A stretch of DNA of 5,991 bases from Gammaproteobacteria bacterium (GCA_030426705.1 JAUHXW010000191.1:1-5991), one strand, 5' to 3'; counted from the stretch's first letter, positions 1 through 5,923 are shown. Numbers and translations are program-made. The notes: a model not told the origin generated them from the letters alone.

Positions 1-580
1 CATAGCTGGCGGATGCGGCACGAATACTGGCTTCAGCACCCATTAAGGCATCAATCCGGCCACCCAAACCGGCCACTTGAATGTTTTGTTCAATGGTTTT
101 TACTTGTGCCTGACTGACCGCCACATCGGTTTGCGCACGATCCAGTTGTTCCTTGGTGGTCAGGCCTTTGCTGACCAAAGCCTGGATGCGCACCGCTTCT
201 TTTTCAGCCAGAGCCAGTTTGGCTTGGGCTTCCTGTAATTGTGAAGACAAGGCTTTGACTTCTTCGGGACGGGCGCCTTTTTGTAAATCCTGTAGCCTGG
301 CTTCAGCGGCTCTGAGGTTTTGTTCTGCTTGTTCAGCTTGCGCCAATTGCGACACCTGATCCAGCTTAAACAGCAATTGTTGTTCAGTAATCATATCGCC
401 TTCCTTGATGTTTTGCTCAGTGATCCATCCGGCTTGTGGCGCTGCCACCATACGTAATTCGGCTTCGATGTAGCCAGTCAGTTCTGTGCTTGGCTGCTGC
501 GATTGACAAGCGGCTAATCCAAAAAAGCTTAAGGCGAGCAGGATAGGGTGGTGTGGCTTGTATTGTGGTTTGCATGGCAT
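1..580 (-). CDS. HlyD/YbhG-type efflux periplasmic adaptor lipoprotein (partial, 3' end off the left edge)
   Basis: The first 193 residues of a membrane-fusion (adaptor) protein, read leftwards from ATG at 580-578; the gene continues past position 1. Residues 1-24 form a lipoprotein signal peptide with a lipobox (LAAC, Cys25; +2 residue Gln), so the mature protein should be a membrane-anchored lipoprotein in the periplasm. Residues about 35-74 look like the first half of the biotinyl/lipoyl-like barrel (APQAG, then EGD). Residues about 75-170 are an Ala/Gln/Glu-rich alpha-helical hairpin of the kind that contacts a TolC-like outer-membrane channel. A GARPEE motif (102-107) is typical of YbhG-like adaptors of ABC exporters. 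A strong Shine-Dalgarno sequence AGGAGA lies 6 nt upstream, inside the end of the tetR gene; an ATG overlapping the tetR stop (585-583) is out of frame and soon stops. It is co-transcribed with tetR. The substrate cannot be told. EmrA-like or RND adaptors are less likely alternatives. Confidence 0.9.
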   Translation of the reverse strand, partial: MPCKPQYKPHHPILLALSFFGLAACQSQQPSTELTGYIEAELRMVAAPQAGWITEQNIKEGDMITEQQLLFKLDQVSQLAQAEQAEQNLRAAEARLQDLQKGARPEEVKALSSQLQEAQAKLALAEKEAVRIQALVSKGLTTKEQLDRAQTDVAVSQAQVKTIEQNIQVAGLGGRIDALMGAEASIRAASASY

Positions 581-581
581 G

Positions 582-1211
582 TCATTTCTCCTGATCAATG
601 TGCAGGCTGTTGATCAGCACTTTTTGATGTAATCTAAACAATTTCTTCAGGTCAAACCCCAGTGCATCACCTGAAGCAAAAACCGCTTTCCAAATCGCTG
701 AGAAGATCACCGGTGAAACCACCAACCGCGCGAACAATTCTGGGTCATCGATTTGGGTTTCACCCGATTGATTGCTGCGATGAAACAATTGACTCAGCGC
801 CGCCAGGGCTGGTTCGATGACCGTGGTTTTGTAGTTTTGCACCACTTCAGGAAAAACCCCCGAATCACCAATCAGGATTTTGATCAGCTTGGGCAATTGA
901 CCTTGTTCAATGACCACTGGCATAAACTCCGTCATTGTCACCAAAGCCGATTGCGCCGAAGTGGCCTGATTCATCATGCCAATCAATTGTTGTTGTTTAG
1001 GCTTGGCAATCAGTTCAATCAAGCCATTAAAAAGCGCATCCTTGGAATTGAAATACAGGTACAAAGTCCCTTTGGAAATATGACAGCGCTTGGCAATGTC
1101 ATCCATACGTGCCGCCGCAAATCCACGCTCATAAAATTCATCCAAAGCTGCCAACAAAATACTGTTCTTCTTTTCGGCTTTGGCGGCATCACTAATGGCT
1201 CTTGGTTTCAT
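582..1211 (-). CDS. TetR/AcrR-family transcriptional repressor
   Basis: A 209-residue one-component regulator of normal TetR length. The N-terminal DNA-binding domain (about residues 15-62) has the family pattern: an AALDEF.ERGF helix, then MDDIAKRCHISKGTLYLYF (36-54) with the recognition helix, followed by SKDALF. Residues about 70-205 form the variable helical ligand-binding and dimerisation domain. A stretch around 107-140 (LPKLIKILI through FPEVVQNY to IEPALAAL) resembles the C-terminal domains of AcrR/AefR-like efflux repressors. It is the first gene of a leftward operon, and its TGA is separated by one base from the adaptor start. A sigma70-like promoter and a perfect palindrome lie 10-60 bp upstream, so it probably represses itself and the adaptor/exporter operon until a toxic ligand binds. 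The predicted leader is only about 20 nt, with no clear Shine-Dalgarno. The order matches E. coli cecR(ybiH)-ybhG, but orthology is inferred and the ligand is unknown. Confidence 0.95.
   Translation of the reverse strand: MKPRAISDAAKAEKKNSILLAALDEFYERGFAAARMDDIAKRCHISKGTLYLYFNSKDALFNGLIELIAKPKQQQLIGMMNQATSAQSALVTMTEFMPVVIEQGQLPKLIKILIGDSGVFPEVVQNYKTTVIEPALAALSQLFHRSNQSGETQIDDPELFARLVVSPVIFSAIWKAVFASGDALGFDLKKLFRLHQKVLINSLHIDQEK
587..592 (-). promoter_or_regulatory. Ribosome binding site of the adaptor gene
   Basis: AGGAGA on the minus strand, 6 nt before the ATG at 580-578. It lies within the last codons of the upstream tetR gene. It selects this start over two nearby ATGs in other frames (585-583 and 575-573) and suggests translational coupling with tetR. 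Confidence 0.75.
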
Positions 1212-1223
1212 AACAAATAAATA

Positions 1224-1237
1224 ACTGACCGGTCAGT
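1224..1237. promoter_or_regulatory. TetR-type operator palindrome
   Basis: ACTGACCGGTCAGT is a perfect 14-bp palindrome with its axis between 1230 and 1231. It begins 13 bp upstream of the tetR start codon and directly follows the predicted -10 box, covering the likely transcription start. Symmetric sites with a GACCGGTC-type core are common for TetR-family repressors. Its position implies autorepression of tetR and the adaptor operon by blocking RNA polymerase. Binding is inferred. Confidence 0.8.
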
Positions 1238-1238
1238 C

Positions 1239-1267
1239 ATTTAAACATTAGGTTATCAAATTGTCAA
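1239..1267 (-). promoter_or_regulatory. Sigma70-like promoter of the tetR-adaptor operon
   Basis: On the minus strand, a perfect -35 TTGACA (1267-1262) is followed by a 17-bp spacer and -10 TTAAAT (1244-1239, 4 of 6 consensus matches). The transcription start should fall near 1232, inside the palindrome at 1224-1237. The exact -35, optimal spacing and abutting operator make this convincing. Confidence 0.7.
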
Positions 1268-1510
1268 TTGAATTGTGATTTTGTCCTTAAAAGAACACTT
1301 GGTTTTGCTTTCAAGTTACAGGTCAATGATTTAGAATTAAAAAGTAAAAGTGCAGAGGGCACAAATTTCCTTTAATACCTTGTAACCCCTCCTGCCGAAC
1401 TATGAAATATTATTAAAAGGTAAAGGTTGTTAATTCAAATCAACAAATAAACTCAAATTATGAAGTTGTACAAATTAAATAATATTAAAAACAAACGGGT
1501 ATATAACTAA

Positions 1511-1573
1511 ATGGTAGGACTAACAACTATTGGTGTGTTTCAACAAGGCGTTATGTTTATAAAAGGTATTTAA
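1511..1573 (+). CDS. Possible 20-residue leader ORF upstream of the ATPase
   Basis: ATG at 1511 opens a 20-codon frame (MVGLTTIGVFQQGVMFIKGI) ending with TAA at 1571-1573, one base before the ATPase ATG at 1575. The stop codon TAA directly upstream (1508-1510) fixes the maximum 5' extent. The only ribosome-binding candidate is a weak GGGT at 1497-1500. The sequence carries no run of one amino acid, so attenuation-type control is not evident. The tight stop-start arrangement could couple translation of the two frames. In AT-rich DNA a frame of this length can easily arise by chance, so this is tentative. Confidence 0.2.
   Translation: MVGLTTIGVFQQGVMFIKGI
1561..1567 (+). promoter_or_regulatory. 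Weak ribosome binding site of the ATPase gene
   Basis: AAAAGGT, with its last G 8 nt before the ATG at 1575. It is a partial Shine-Dalgarno match. An in-frame TAA at 1560-1562 rules out any start upstream of 1563 and supports the chosen ATG. Confidence 0.5.
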
Positions 1574-1574
1574 G

Positions 1575-4127
1575 ATGATATCAACAACCACAAATAAAAA
1601 AGAAGTCGTTGATTTTCTCTGGGATTGGGCTGGTGATTCTGATTGGGCTAAGTTATTGGTGCATAAAGTCGTCTCTACTGAAAGTTACTTACTTAGAACA
1701 GATAGAGAAGAAGTGTTTAAATACTTCTTGCAATCTATTGGATTGGAAAAAGGATTACCAGCTATAGCCATTACTAAACCAAGTTATTCGCCCACTTCAA
1801 AAACAATTGAGCTCTCTGCACTTTCAGAAGTCACAGGCGTTAATAGATTGGCTAAAGAGCAGACAATCACATTTGCACCGAATCTTACTGTTATTTATGG
1901 TGAAAATGGTACAGGAAAAACCGGATATGGAAGAATCCTGAAAGCACTTGGATTTAGTTATGACCAGAACAACACAATTCTATCTAATATATTTGGAGCA
2001 GCAGAACCGCAATCAGCGAAAATTGAATTTAATGCAAATGGTAATCCAAAAACGTTTGCCTGGGTTGGAAAAAATAGAAATGATGATTTATCAAATATTT
2101 CAGTTTTCAATAATAATTGTGTTCAAATCAGTCTTGATGGTAGTCGTCAACTGATTGTATCTCCAATCGGTTTTCATTTATTTAATTTAGTTTCTTCAGA
2201 ATTAGGTGCATTAGACAGTCTATTACAAGGCAAAAAGAATGAATATCCAATTCAAATTTCATGGATTGAAAATCTAAATCTAAATACTCCACAACAGGTA
2301 TTCATAAATGCTCTTTCAAAAGATTCAAGTGATCAAGAACTAGTTGAGCTTTCTACCTTTGGCGATGAACATGAAAGAGAACTTACGGCAAAAGAATTAG
2401 AGCTGTCAAAGCTAAATAAGGCATTACTGCAAAATGAAATTCGCGGTTTGAATTCTCAGAGTACAGATCTGGATGACATTATTGAAAAAGTGGATCAAGC
2501 AAAATTAGTTTTGAATACAGACAAATGGCAACAATTGATAACAATCAACAAATCCATTGCTGAATTAGAAAAGAATACTCAAAAGGGTATTAGTGCAATT
2601 GCTGCTGCAAAAGGAATTGAGTTTTATGAAACAAACGAGTTCAAAGCTTTTTTAAGTTCGGCTGAAGCCTACATTAAGAAAATTTTAAAGCTCGATTATC
2701 CGCAAAACGGAGATGTATGTATTTATTGTAGGCAGCCTCTTGAAACTGATGCGAAGGAGTTACTGGGAAACTATCGTAGATTATTAAATGACGAATCAGA
2801 AGAGAATTTAGCCAAGTTAAAAAAGTCTAAACAAGCCCTGATAGGTTCTGTAAATGGCATAGATACTGTATTAAAGCTCAATCAACCAAGTTTTGGAATC
2901 GATGATAAAGAAAATCCGATACAACCTGCTGAATTGAAGGCTTATAACAGAGACATAGAACTTTTAAAAAAAGAATTTATTAGTGGTGTAGTTTCTGAAG
3001 ATTCAGTGTTTAATTATAAATATGAAGAGCTCAAATCTTTTCTTTCTAATAAAACAAGCCAAATTCAAGATTCGTTAACCACTAAAAAAAAGTTGTTAGA
3101 AAATATCGAAACCAAAGAAGCAGAATTAAAAAAGATTGTAGCAGAATTAAAAGATCGCAAATATCTTTCAGCAAAAGTAGATGAAATCAGAAAAGTAGTT
3201 GGCAATCACAAAACATTATCTATTCTGAGTAAGAATGCCGGTTCTTTTTCCACTAGTTCAATCAGCAGAAAAACATCACAAGCAAGAAAAGAACTGGTAA
3301 GTCAGGATTTTAACTCAATTTTCCAACAAGAATTAAAAGCTCTTAGAAAATCTGGAATGCCAATAGAATTAAGTTTTGGTACTGATAGAGGAAAGACAAA
3401 GCTTAGTCATAAAATCAGTAATCATCAACTACTGGAAATCCTTAGTGAAGGAGAACAGAAATCAATTGCATTGGCAGAATTTTTGACCGAATTGCAATTT
3501 GATAATATCAAAGCTCCTGTGATATTTGATGACCCTGTAAACAGTCTGGATCATAAGATTATTGATTCATTTGCAAAGAGGGTTATACGCCTAAGCGATC
3601 AAAGACAAGTTGTGATATTTACTCACAGCGTTTTGCTTTTCAATAGTCTCCTATATTTAAGTTCTCAGCCAAGTTTTAAACATTTGAGTTATAAATTTTA
3701 TAATTCTCTGAAAGAGTATGATTTTGTGGGGATAATTACTGATGCTGAAGAAGAAAAGAATAAGGTGACTCGGAATATTAAAAAAATTAATGCACTAATT
3801 AACAATAAACCAAAGGACAGAACTGAAGTTGAAGTTGCGAATGAAGGTTTTGGCGAACTTAGAAGTGCGATTGAACTTTGTATTGAACATGAGATATTTA
3901 AAGGCACTATACAGCGGTACCAAAAACATGTTTCACTTGGTAAATTTATTCAGATCAATACTGATGGCTTAGGAAAGCACAAAGACACTTTGAATGATAT
4001 GTATGAGCGCTGTTGCGGATATATTAATGCCCACAGCAATCCGGTACAGGTTTGTAACGATCCAACTATTGAAGACCTAACTGCAGACTTTGAGGAGTTC
4101 AAAAAAATAAGGTCGGAATTTACTTGA
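1575..4127 (+). CDS. AAA_13-type ABC/SMC-like ATPase with zinc-hook motif and putative RloC/PrrC-like anticodon-nuclease C-terminus
   Basis: An 850-residue cytoplasmic protein. Seen in order: a helical N-terminal region with several Trp (about 1-60); Walker A GENGTGKT (109-116, Lys115); a long coiled-coil-prone Lys/Glu-rich middle (about 260-335 and 400-545) interrupted by CIYC (Cys382, Cys385), a Rad50-like zinc-hook candidate; ABC signature LSEGEQ (623-628); Walker B VIFDDP (649-654, Asp652/Asp653); D-loop NSLD (656-659); H-loop His684. All ATPase motifs are intact. The C-terminal domain has R-x3-E (Arg763, Glu767) and later histidines (His802, His820), recalling the Arg-Glu-His triad of the tRNA anticodon nucleases PrrC and RloC. 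Length and zinc hook fit RloC better than PrrC (about 400 residues). The likely role is phage-triggered, ATP-regulated tRNA cleavage, but the nuclease assignment is inference. It may instead be an uncharacterised AAA_13 ATPase. The gene stands alone and is far more AT-rich than its neighbours, suggesting horizontal transfer. No frameshift or truncation is visible. Confidence 0.9.
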   Translation: MISTTTNKKEVVDFLWDWAGDSDWAKLLVHKVVSTESYLLRTDREEVFKYFLQSIGLEKGLPAIAITKPSYSPTSKTIELSALSEVTGVNRLAKEQTITFAPNLTVIYGENGTGKTGYGRILKALGFSYDQNNTILSNIFGAAEPQSAKIEFNANGNPKTFAWVGKNRNDDLSNISVFNNNCVQISLDGSRQLIVSPIGFHLFNLVSSELGALDSLLQGKKNEYPIQISWIENLNLNTPQQVFINALSKDSSDQELVELSTFGDEHERELTAKELELSKLNKALLQNEIRGLNSQSTDLDDIIEKVDQAKLVLNTDKWQQLITINKSIAELEKNTQKGISAIAAAKGIEFYETNEFKAFLSSAEAYIKKILKLDYPQNGDVCIYCRQPLETDAKELLGNYRRLLNDESEENLAKLKKSKQALIGSVNGIDTVLKLNQPSFGIDDKENPIQPAELKAYNRDIELLKKEFISGVVSEDSVFNYKYEELKSFLSNKTSQIQDSLTTKKKLLENIETKEAELKKIVAELKDRKYLSAKVDEIRKVVGNHKTLSILSKNAGSFSTSSISRKTSQARKELVSQDFNSIFQQELKALRKSGMPIELSFGTDRGKTKLSHKISNHQLLEILSEGEQKSIALAEFLTELQFDNIKAPVIFDDPVNSLDHKIIDSFAKRVIRLSDQRQVVIFTHSVLLFNSLLYLSSQPSFKHLSYKFYNSLKEYDFVGIITDAEEEKNKVTRNIKKINALINNKPKDRTEVEVANEGFGELRSAIELCIEHEIFKGTIQRYQKHVSLGKFIQINTDGLGKHKDTLNDMYERCCGYINAHSNPVQVCNDPTIEDLTADFEEFKKIRSEFT

Positions 4128-4166
4128 AAATAGCGAATATAGGTTGAGGCTCATCATACAGAAATT

Positions 4167-4183
4167 GCCGGCGAGCCGCCGGC
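4167..4183. repeat. GC-rich hairpin between convergent genes, possible bidirectional terminator
   Basis: GCCGGCG, loop AGC, CGCCGGC: a perfect 7-bp stem with a 3-nt loop. It lies 39 bp after the ATPase stop and 10 bp after the DUF1329 stop, between convergent genes. Neither strand has a strong T-run after it: the plus strand reads GGTCCAGG, the minus strand AATTTCTG. It is a weak intrinsic terminator candidate, more plausible for the leftward DUF1329 transcript. A REP-like palindrome is an alternative. Confidence 0.5.
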
Positions 4184-4193
4184 GGTCCAGGCA

Positions 4194-5408
4194 TTATTTT
4201 ACGAACCGTTTTAACCCATTTGAGGTGAACATGTTGTCTTTGGCCAGTTTGCTGTTGTAGTCATTGGATTTGTTGGATTCGTTTTGTAGGCCCATGACGT
4301 GGTAGCGTTTTGAGTTGAGGTCGTGGTAGACATTGATGACTGGGAAGGTGCCGGGCATGTTGTCATCCTGGTTCAGGTAGGAAAGGCTGACACGAAATAG
4401 CTGACCTTGTTTGTCGTATTGATCGGCGATGACGGCGGACCAGGAGTCTGCATCGATATAAAAATCCCGTTGGCTGTAGAGGTGACGCCATTCACTTTTT
4501 AAAGTCGCGCGGATGACCCAAACCTTGTGCAGTTCATAGCGGGTGTGTTCGGGGTTGATGTGTCCGGCTTTGAGGATGTCTGCATAACTCAATTGTTTTG
4601 ATGCCAGTTTTTGGTTGTTATAGGGAATGTAAATTTCACGCTGTTCCAATAACTGCCAGTCAAAGCGATCGGGTGAGCCATTGATGATGTCAGTGTCATC
4701 GGCGGTGCGCAGACCATTGGCCGAATTCACCGGTTGGTCATAAGCCACATTGGGCGCGCGGATTACCCGGCGGCGGCCTTTGTCCCATAACCAGGCATTG
4801 CGTGCTTCTTCAATTTGATCAATGGGCTCCAGTACCAATCCGCCACCACCGGCTTTGGTTGCTGGTGAAGTGGTTTTAGAAAGCACTGAAAACAAGCGAT
4901 TGGGATTGCTGTTGTCTTCTAGATAATAATTAAAACGAATCAATGACTCCCTTGAAGTCAGTTGGAACTCACCATTTTCACTGACATTGGCATCACTGGC
5001 ATGTGAAACCAGCTGCTTACCGCGCCAGCGAGCGATGTGATTAAAATAAACTTCCAAAGCCGATTCTGGTTCGGCAAAAGGAATACCTGCTTGGGCGCCC
5101 GTAAATCCAGTGCCTGTCGCATTGAGTTTCGCCGTTTTTATATTGGCATGGCTGTTGGCAGTGACCCAATCAGGCTCTTTGTGACTTCTGCGGCTGGTAT
5201 AGACAGGCATCTTGAAGCTGTCAGGATAGGTGTTGAATAAGGCGATTTGCCCGACTGTCAGGTGTTGTTGGTATTGTTGGTGGTTTTGATGCGTGATGGT
5301 AAACAGGGGTTGTTCGGTTTCAGCATAGGACAATGGCATCAGGCCAATTAACAGCAGGAAAAGTAATGGCTTGGTTTGGCGGATTATGAAATTTTTTTGA
5401 AAGTGCAT
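4194..5408 (-). CDS. DUF1329 family secreted protein
   Basis: A 404-residue exported protein of the DUF1329 family (Pfam PF07044; from memory of the family consensus). Residues 1-29 are a signal peptide: basic start, hydrophobic core (LLFLLLIGLMPL) and SYA before the probable signal peptidase I cut at 29/30. There is no lipobox. The C-terminal two thirds carry family landmarks: GRRRVIRAPNVAYD (211-224), NGSPDRFDW (243-251), EIYIPYNN (258-265), INPEHTRYELHKVWVI (284-299), FYIDADSW (316-323) and ADQYDKQG (328-335), ending in an FTSNGLKRF tail (394-402). The family is periplasmic or outer-membrane associated and thought to be related in fold to LolA/LolB-type lipid-binding proteins. In pseudomonads it often sits beside DUF1302 and RND genes, which are absent here. 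Its function is unknown. It is slightly shorter than the typical roughly 450 residues. It is convergent with the ATPase and divergent from the small membrane protein. The start has no good Shine-Dalgarno. Confidence 0.93.
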   Translation of the reverse strand: MHFQKNFIIRQTKPLLFLLLIGLMPLSYAETEQPLFTITHQNHQQYQQHLTVGQIALFNTYPDSFKMPVYTSRRSHKEPDWVTANSHANIKTAKLNATGTGFTGAQAGIPFAEPESALEVYFNHIARWRGKQLVSHASDANVSENGEFQLTSRESLIRFNYYLEDNSNPNRLFSVLSKTTSPATKAGGGGLVLEPIDQIEEARNAWLWDKGRRRVIRAPNVAYDQPVNSANGLRTADDTDIINGSPDRFDWQLLEQREIYIPYNNQKLASKQLSYADILKAGHINPEHTRYELHKVWVIRATLKSEWRHLYSQRDFYIDADSWSAVIADQYDKQGQLFRVSLSYLNQDDNMPGTFPVINVYHDLNSKRYHVMGLQNESNKSNDYNSKLAKDNMFTSNGLKRFVK

Positions 5409-5414
5409 GACTTC

Positions 5415-5443
5415 AGTTTATCGTGAATTGTTGGGCTTGTCGA
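5415..5443 (-). promoter_or_regulatory. Candidate promoter of the DUF1329 gene
   Basis: On the minus strand, TCGACA (5443-5438, 5 of 6 matches to the -35) is followed by a 17-bp spacer and TAAACT (5420-5415, 4 of 6 to the -10). The start codon begins 6 nt after the -10 box, so transcription would start at or very near the A of the ATG. That would give a leaderless mRNA, consistent with the missing Shine-Dalgarno. No better promoter was found between the two divergent genes on this strand. Confidence 0.35.
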
Positions 5444-5457
5444 TGTGATTTGGTTGG

Positions 5458-5488
5458 CTGACAGTACACCACCACAGTGGGTTATAAT
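5458..5488 (+). promoter_or_regulatory. Promoter of the small membrane protein gene
   Basis: A perfect -10 TATAAT at 5483-5488 follows a CTGACA (5458-5463, 5 of 6 to the -35) with a long 19-bp spacer. Transcription would start near 5495, after the upstream GTG (5477) but about 20 nt before the ATG at 5516, which favours the ATG as the true start. A small palindrome, CCACAGTGG (5472-5480), lies in the spacer and could be a regulator site; that part is speculative. Confidence 0.45.
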
Positions 5489-5515
5489 CACAAAGTGGCC
5501 AAATTGAATAATGAG

Positions 5516-5923
5516 ATGACAGAACAACACACCAAGATGAAAATAGGCATAGATGGTAAAGTTTATACTTTGGATACCAGGCAACGAGAAAGTTTAACGC
5601 AAATCCCGTGGGAATCCAGAAAGAAAGTCATCGCTGTGCTTGAGGCCATGAAACAGGCTGAACACATTCAACCAGCTAAAACTTCGGTCGATACGCAAAG
5701 CAGCCCCACTCAAAGTGTTATTCAACAAACAGCGGTGGCTCAACCAAAAACTGATTCTGTGCCCGATAATAACACAGATGAAGTTTATTCAAAGGATCCT
5801 GACGCCATTATGAAACAGTTAATCATGCAACAACCTTCACATAATATCCCGGATAAAATAACTGTTATCAAGTGGATTGCCATTATTTTTTTCGTCATCA
5901 TCGCACTTTCTTTTATTTTTTAA
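5516..5923 (+). CDS. Small hypothetical protein with a C-terminal membrane anchor
   Basis: A 135-residue protein I do not recognise. It has three parts. Residues 8-47 look like a small folded domain that opens with IDGKVYTLD, a beta-hairpin-like start, followed by a probable helix (SRKKVIAVLEAMK). Residues about 50-112 are a polar, low-complexity Gln/Thr/Ser/Pro/Asp-rich linker. Residues about 114-135 are a single hydrophobic segment (WIAIIFFVIIALSFIF) ending at the C-terminus, so the protein is probably tail-anchored in the inner membrane with its N-terminus in the cytoplasm. There is no signal peptide. The frame extends up to a GTG at 5477, but that overlaps the predicted -10 box, so I chose ATG 5516; ATG 5537 (128 residues) is also possible, and none has a strong Shine-Dalgarno. 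It is transcribed divergently from the DUF1329 gene. The opening motif loosely resembles DUF6447-type short proteins, but that is not enough to assign a family. Confidence 0.7.
   Translation: MTEQHTKMKIGIDGKVYTLDTRQRESLTQIPWESRKKVIAVLEAMKQAEHIQPAKTSVDTQSSPTQSVIQQTAVAQPKTDSVPDNNTDEVYSKDPDAIMKQLIMQQPSHNIPDKITVIKWIAIIFFVIIALSFIF

Larger units (their letters stand above)
1212..1574. other. AT-rich intergenic region between tetR and the ATPase gene
   Basis: A 363-bp divergent gap. The left 60 bp hold the tetR promoter and operator. The rest is AT-rich, with a GC-richer patch near 1386-1400. For rightward transcription I see only weak candidates: a TAGAAT -10-like box at 1332-1337 and a TATATAAC stretch at 1500-1507, neither with a recognisable -35. 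A 20-codon ORF (1511-1573) sits just before the ATPase start. I see no tRNA, insertion sequence, clear terminator or convincing long repeat. Confidence 0.6.

Noticed and set aside
153..359. A plus-strand frame of 68 codons, rich in Cys/Ala/Ser.
   Set aside because: It is the shadow of the Ala/Gln-rich coiled coil of the adaptor gene on the other strand.
753..1220. A 155-codon open frame on the plus strand opposite tetR.
   Set aside because: It is fully antisense to a clear TetR-family gene, its translation has no recognisable domain, and it has no promoter or ribosome-binding support.
1352..1364. GTGC-agagg-GCAC small inverted repeat in the intergenic region.
   Set aside because: The stem is only 4 bp, with no T-run and no relation to a gene end; it is likely chance.
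1545..1560. CAACAAGGCGTTATGT resembles the right end of an integron attC site.
   Set aside because: The core does not fit the GTTRRRY consensus well, and the best upstream partner (near 1380) is about 170 bp away with poor complementarity. No integrase or second attC is present.
3084..3092. An A-AAA-AAG slippery heptamer in the ATPase gene, as used for programmed -1 frameshifting.
   Set aside because: The gene is Lys-rich and has several such runs (also near 2818). No upstream Shine-Dalgarno-like stimulator or downstream hairpin is evident, and the zero frame is intact to the end.
5477..5515. GTG at 5477 as the start of the small membrane protein gene.
   Set aside because: The GTG lies within the predicted promoter and overlaps the -10 region, so the mRNA would begin after it.
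5384..5584. A minus-strand frame of 66 codons across the DUF1329/small-protein gap.
   Set aside because: It overlaps both the DUF1329 start and the small membrane protein gene and shows no family features.
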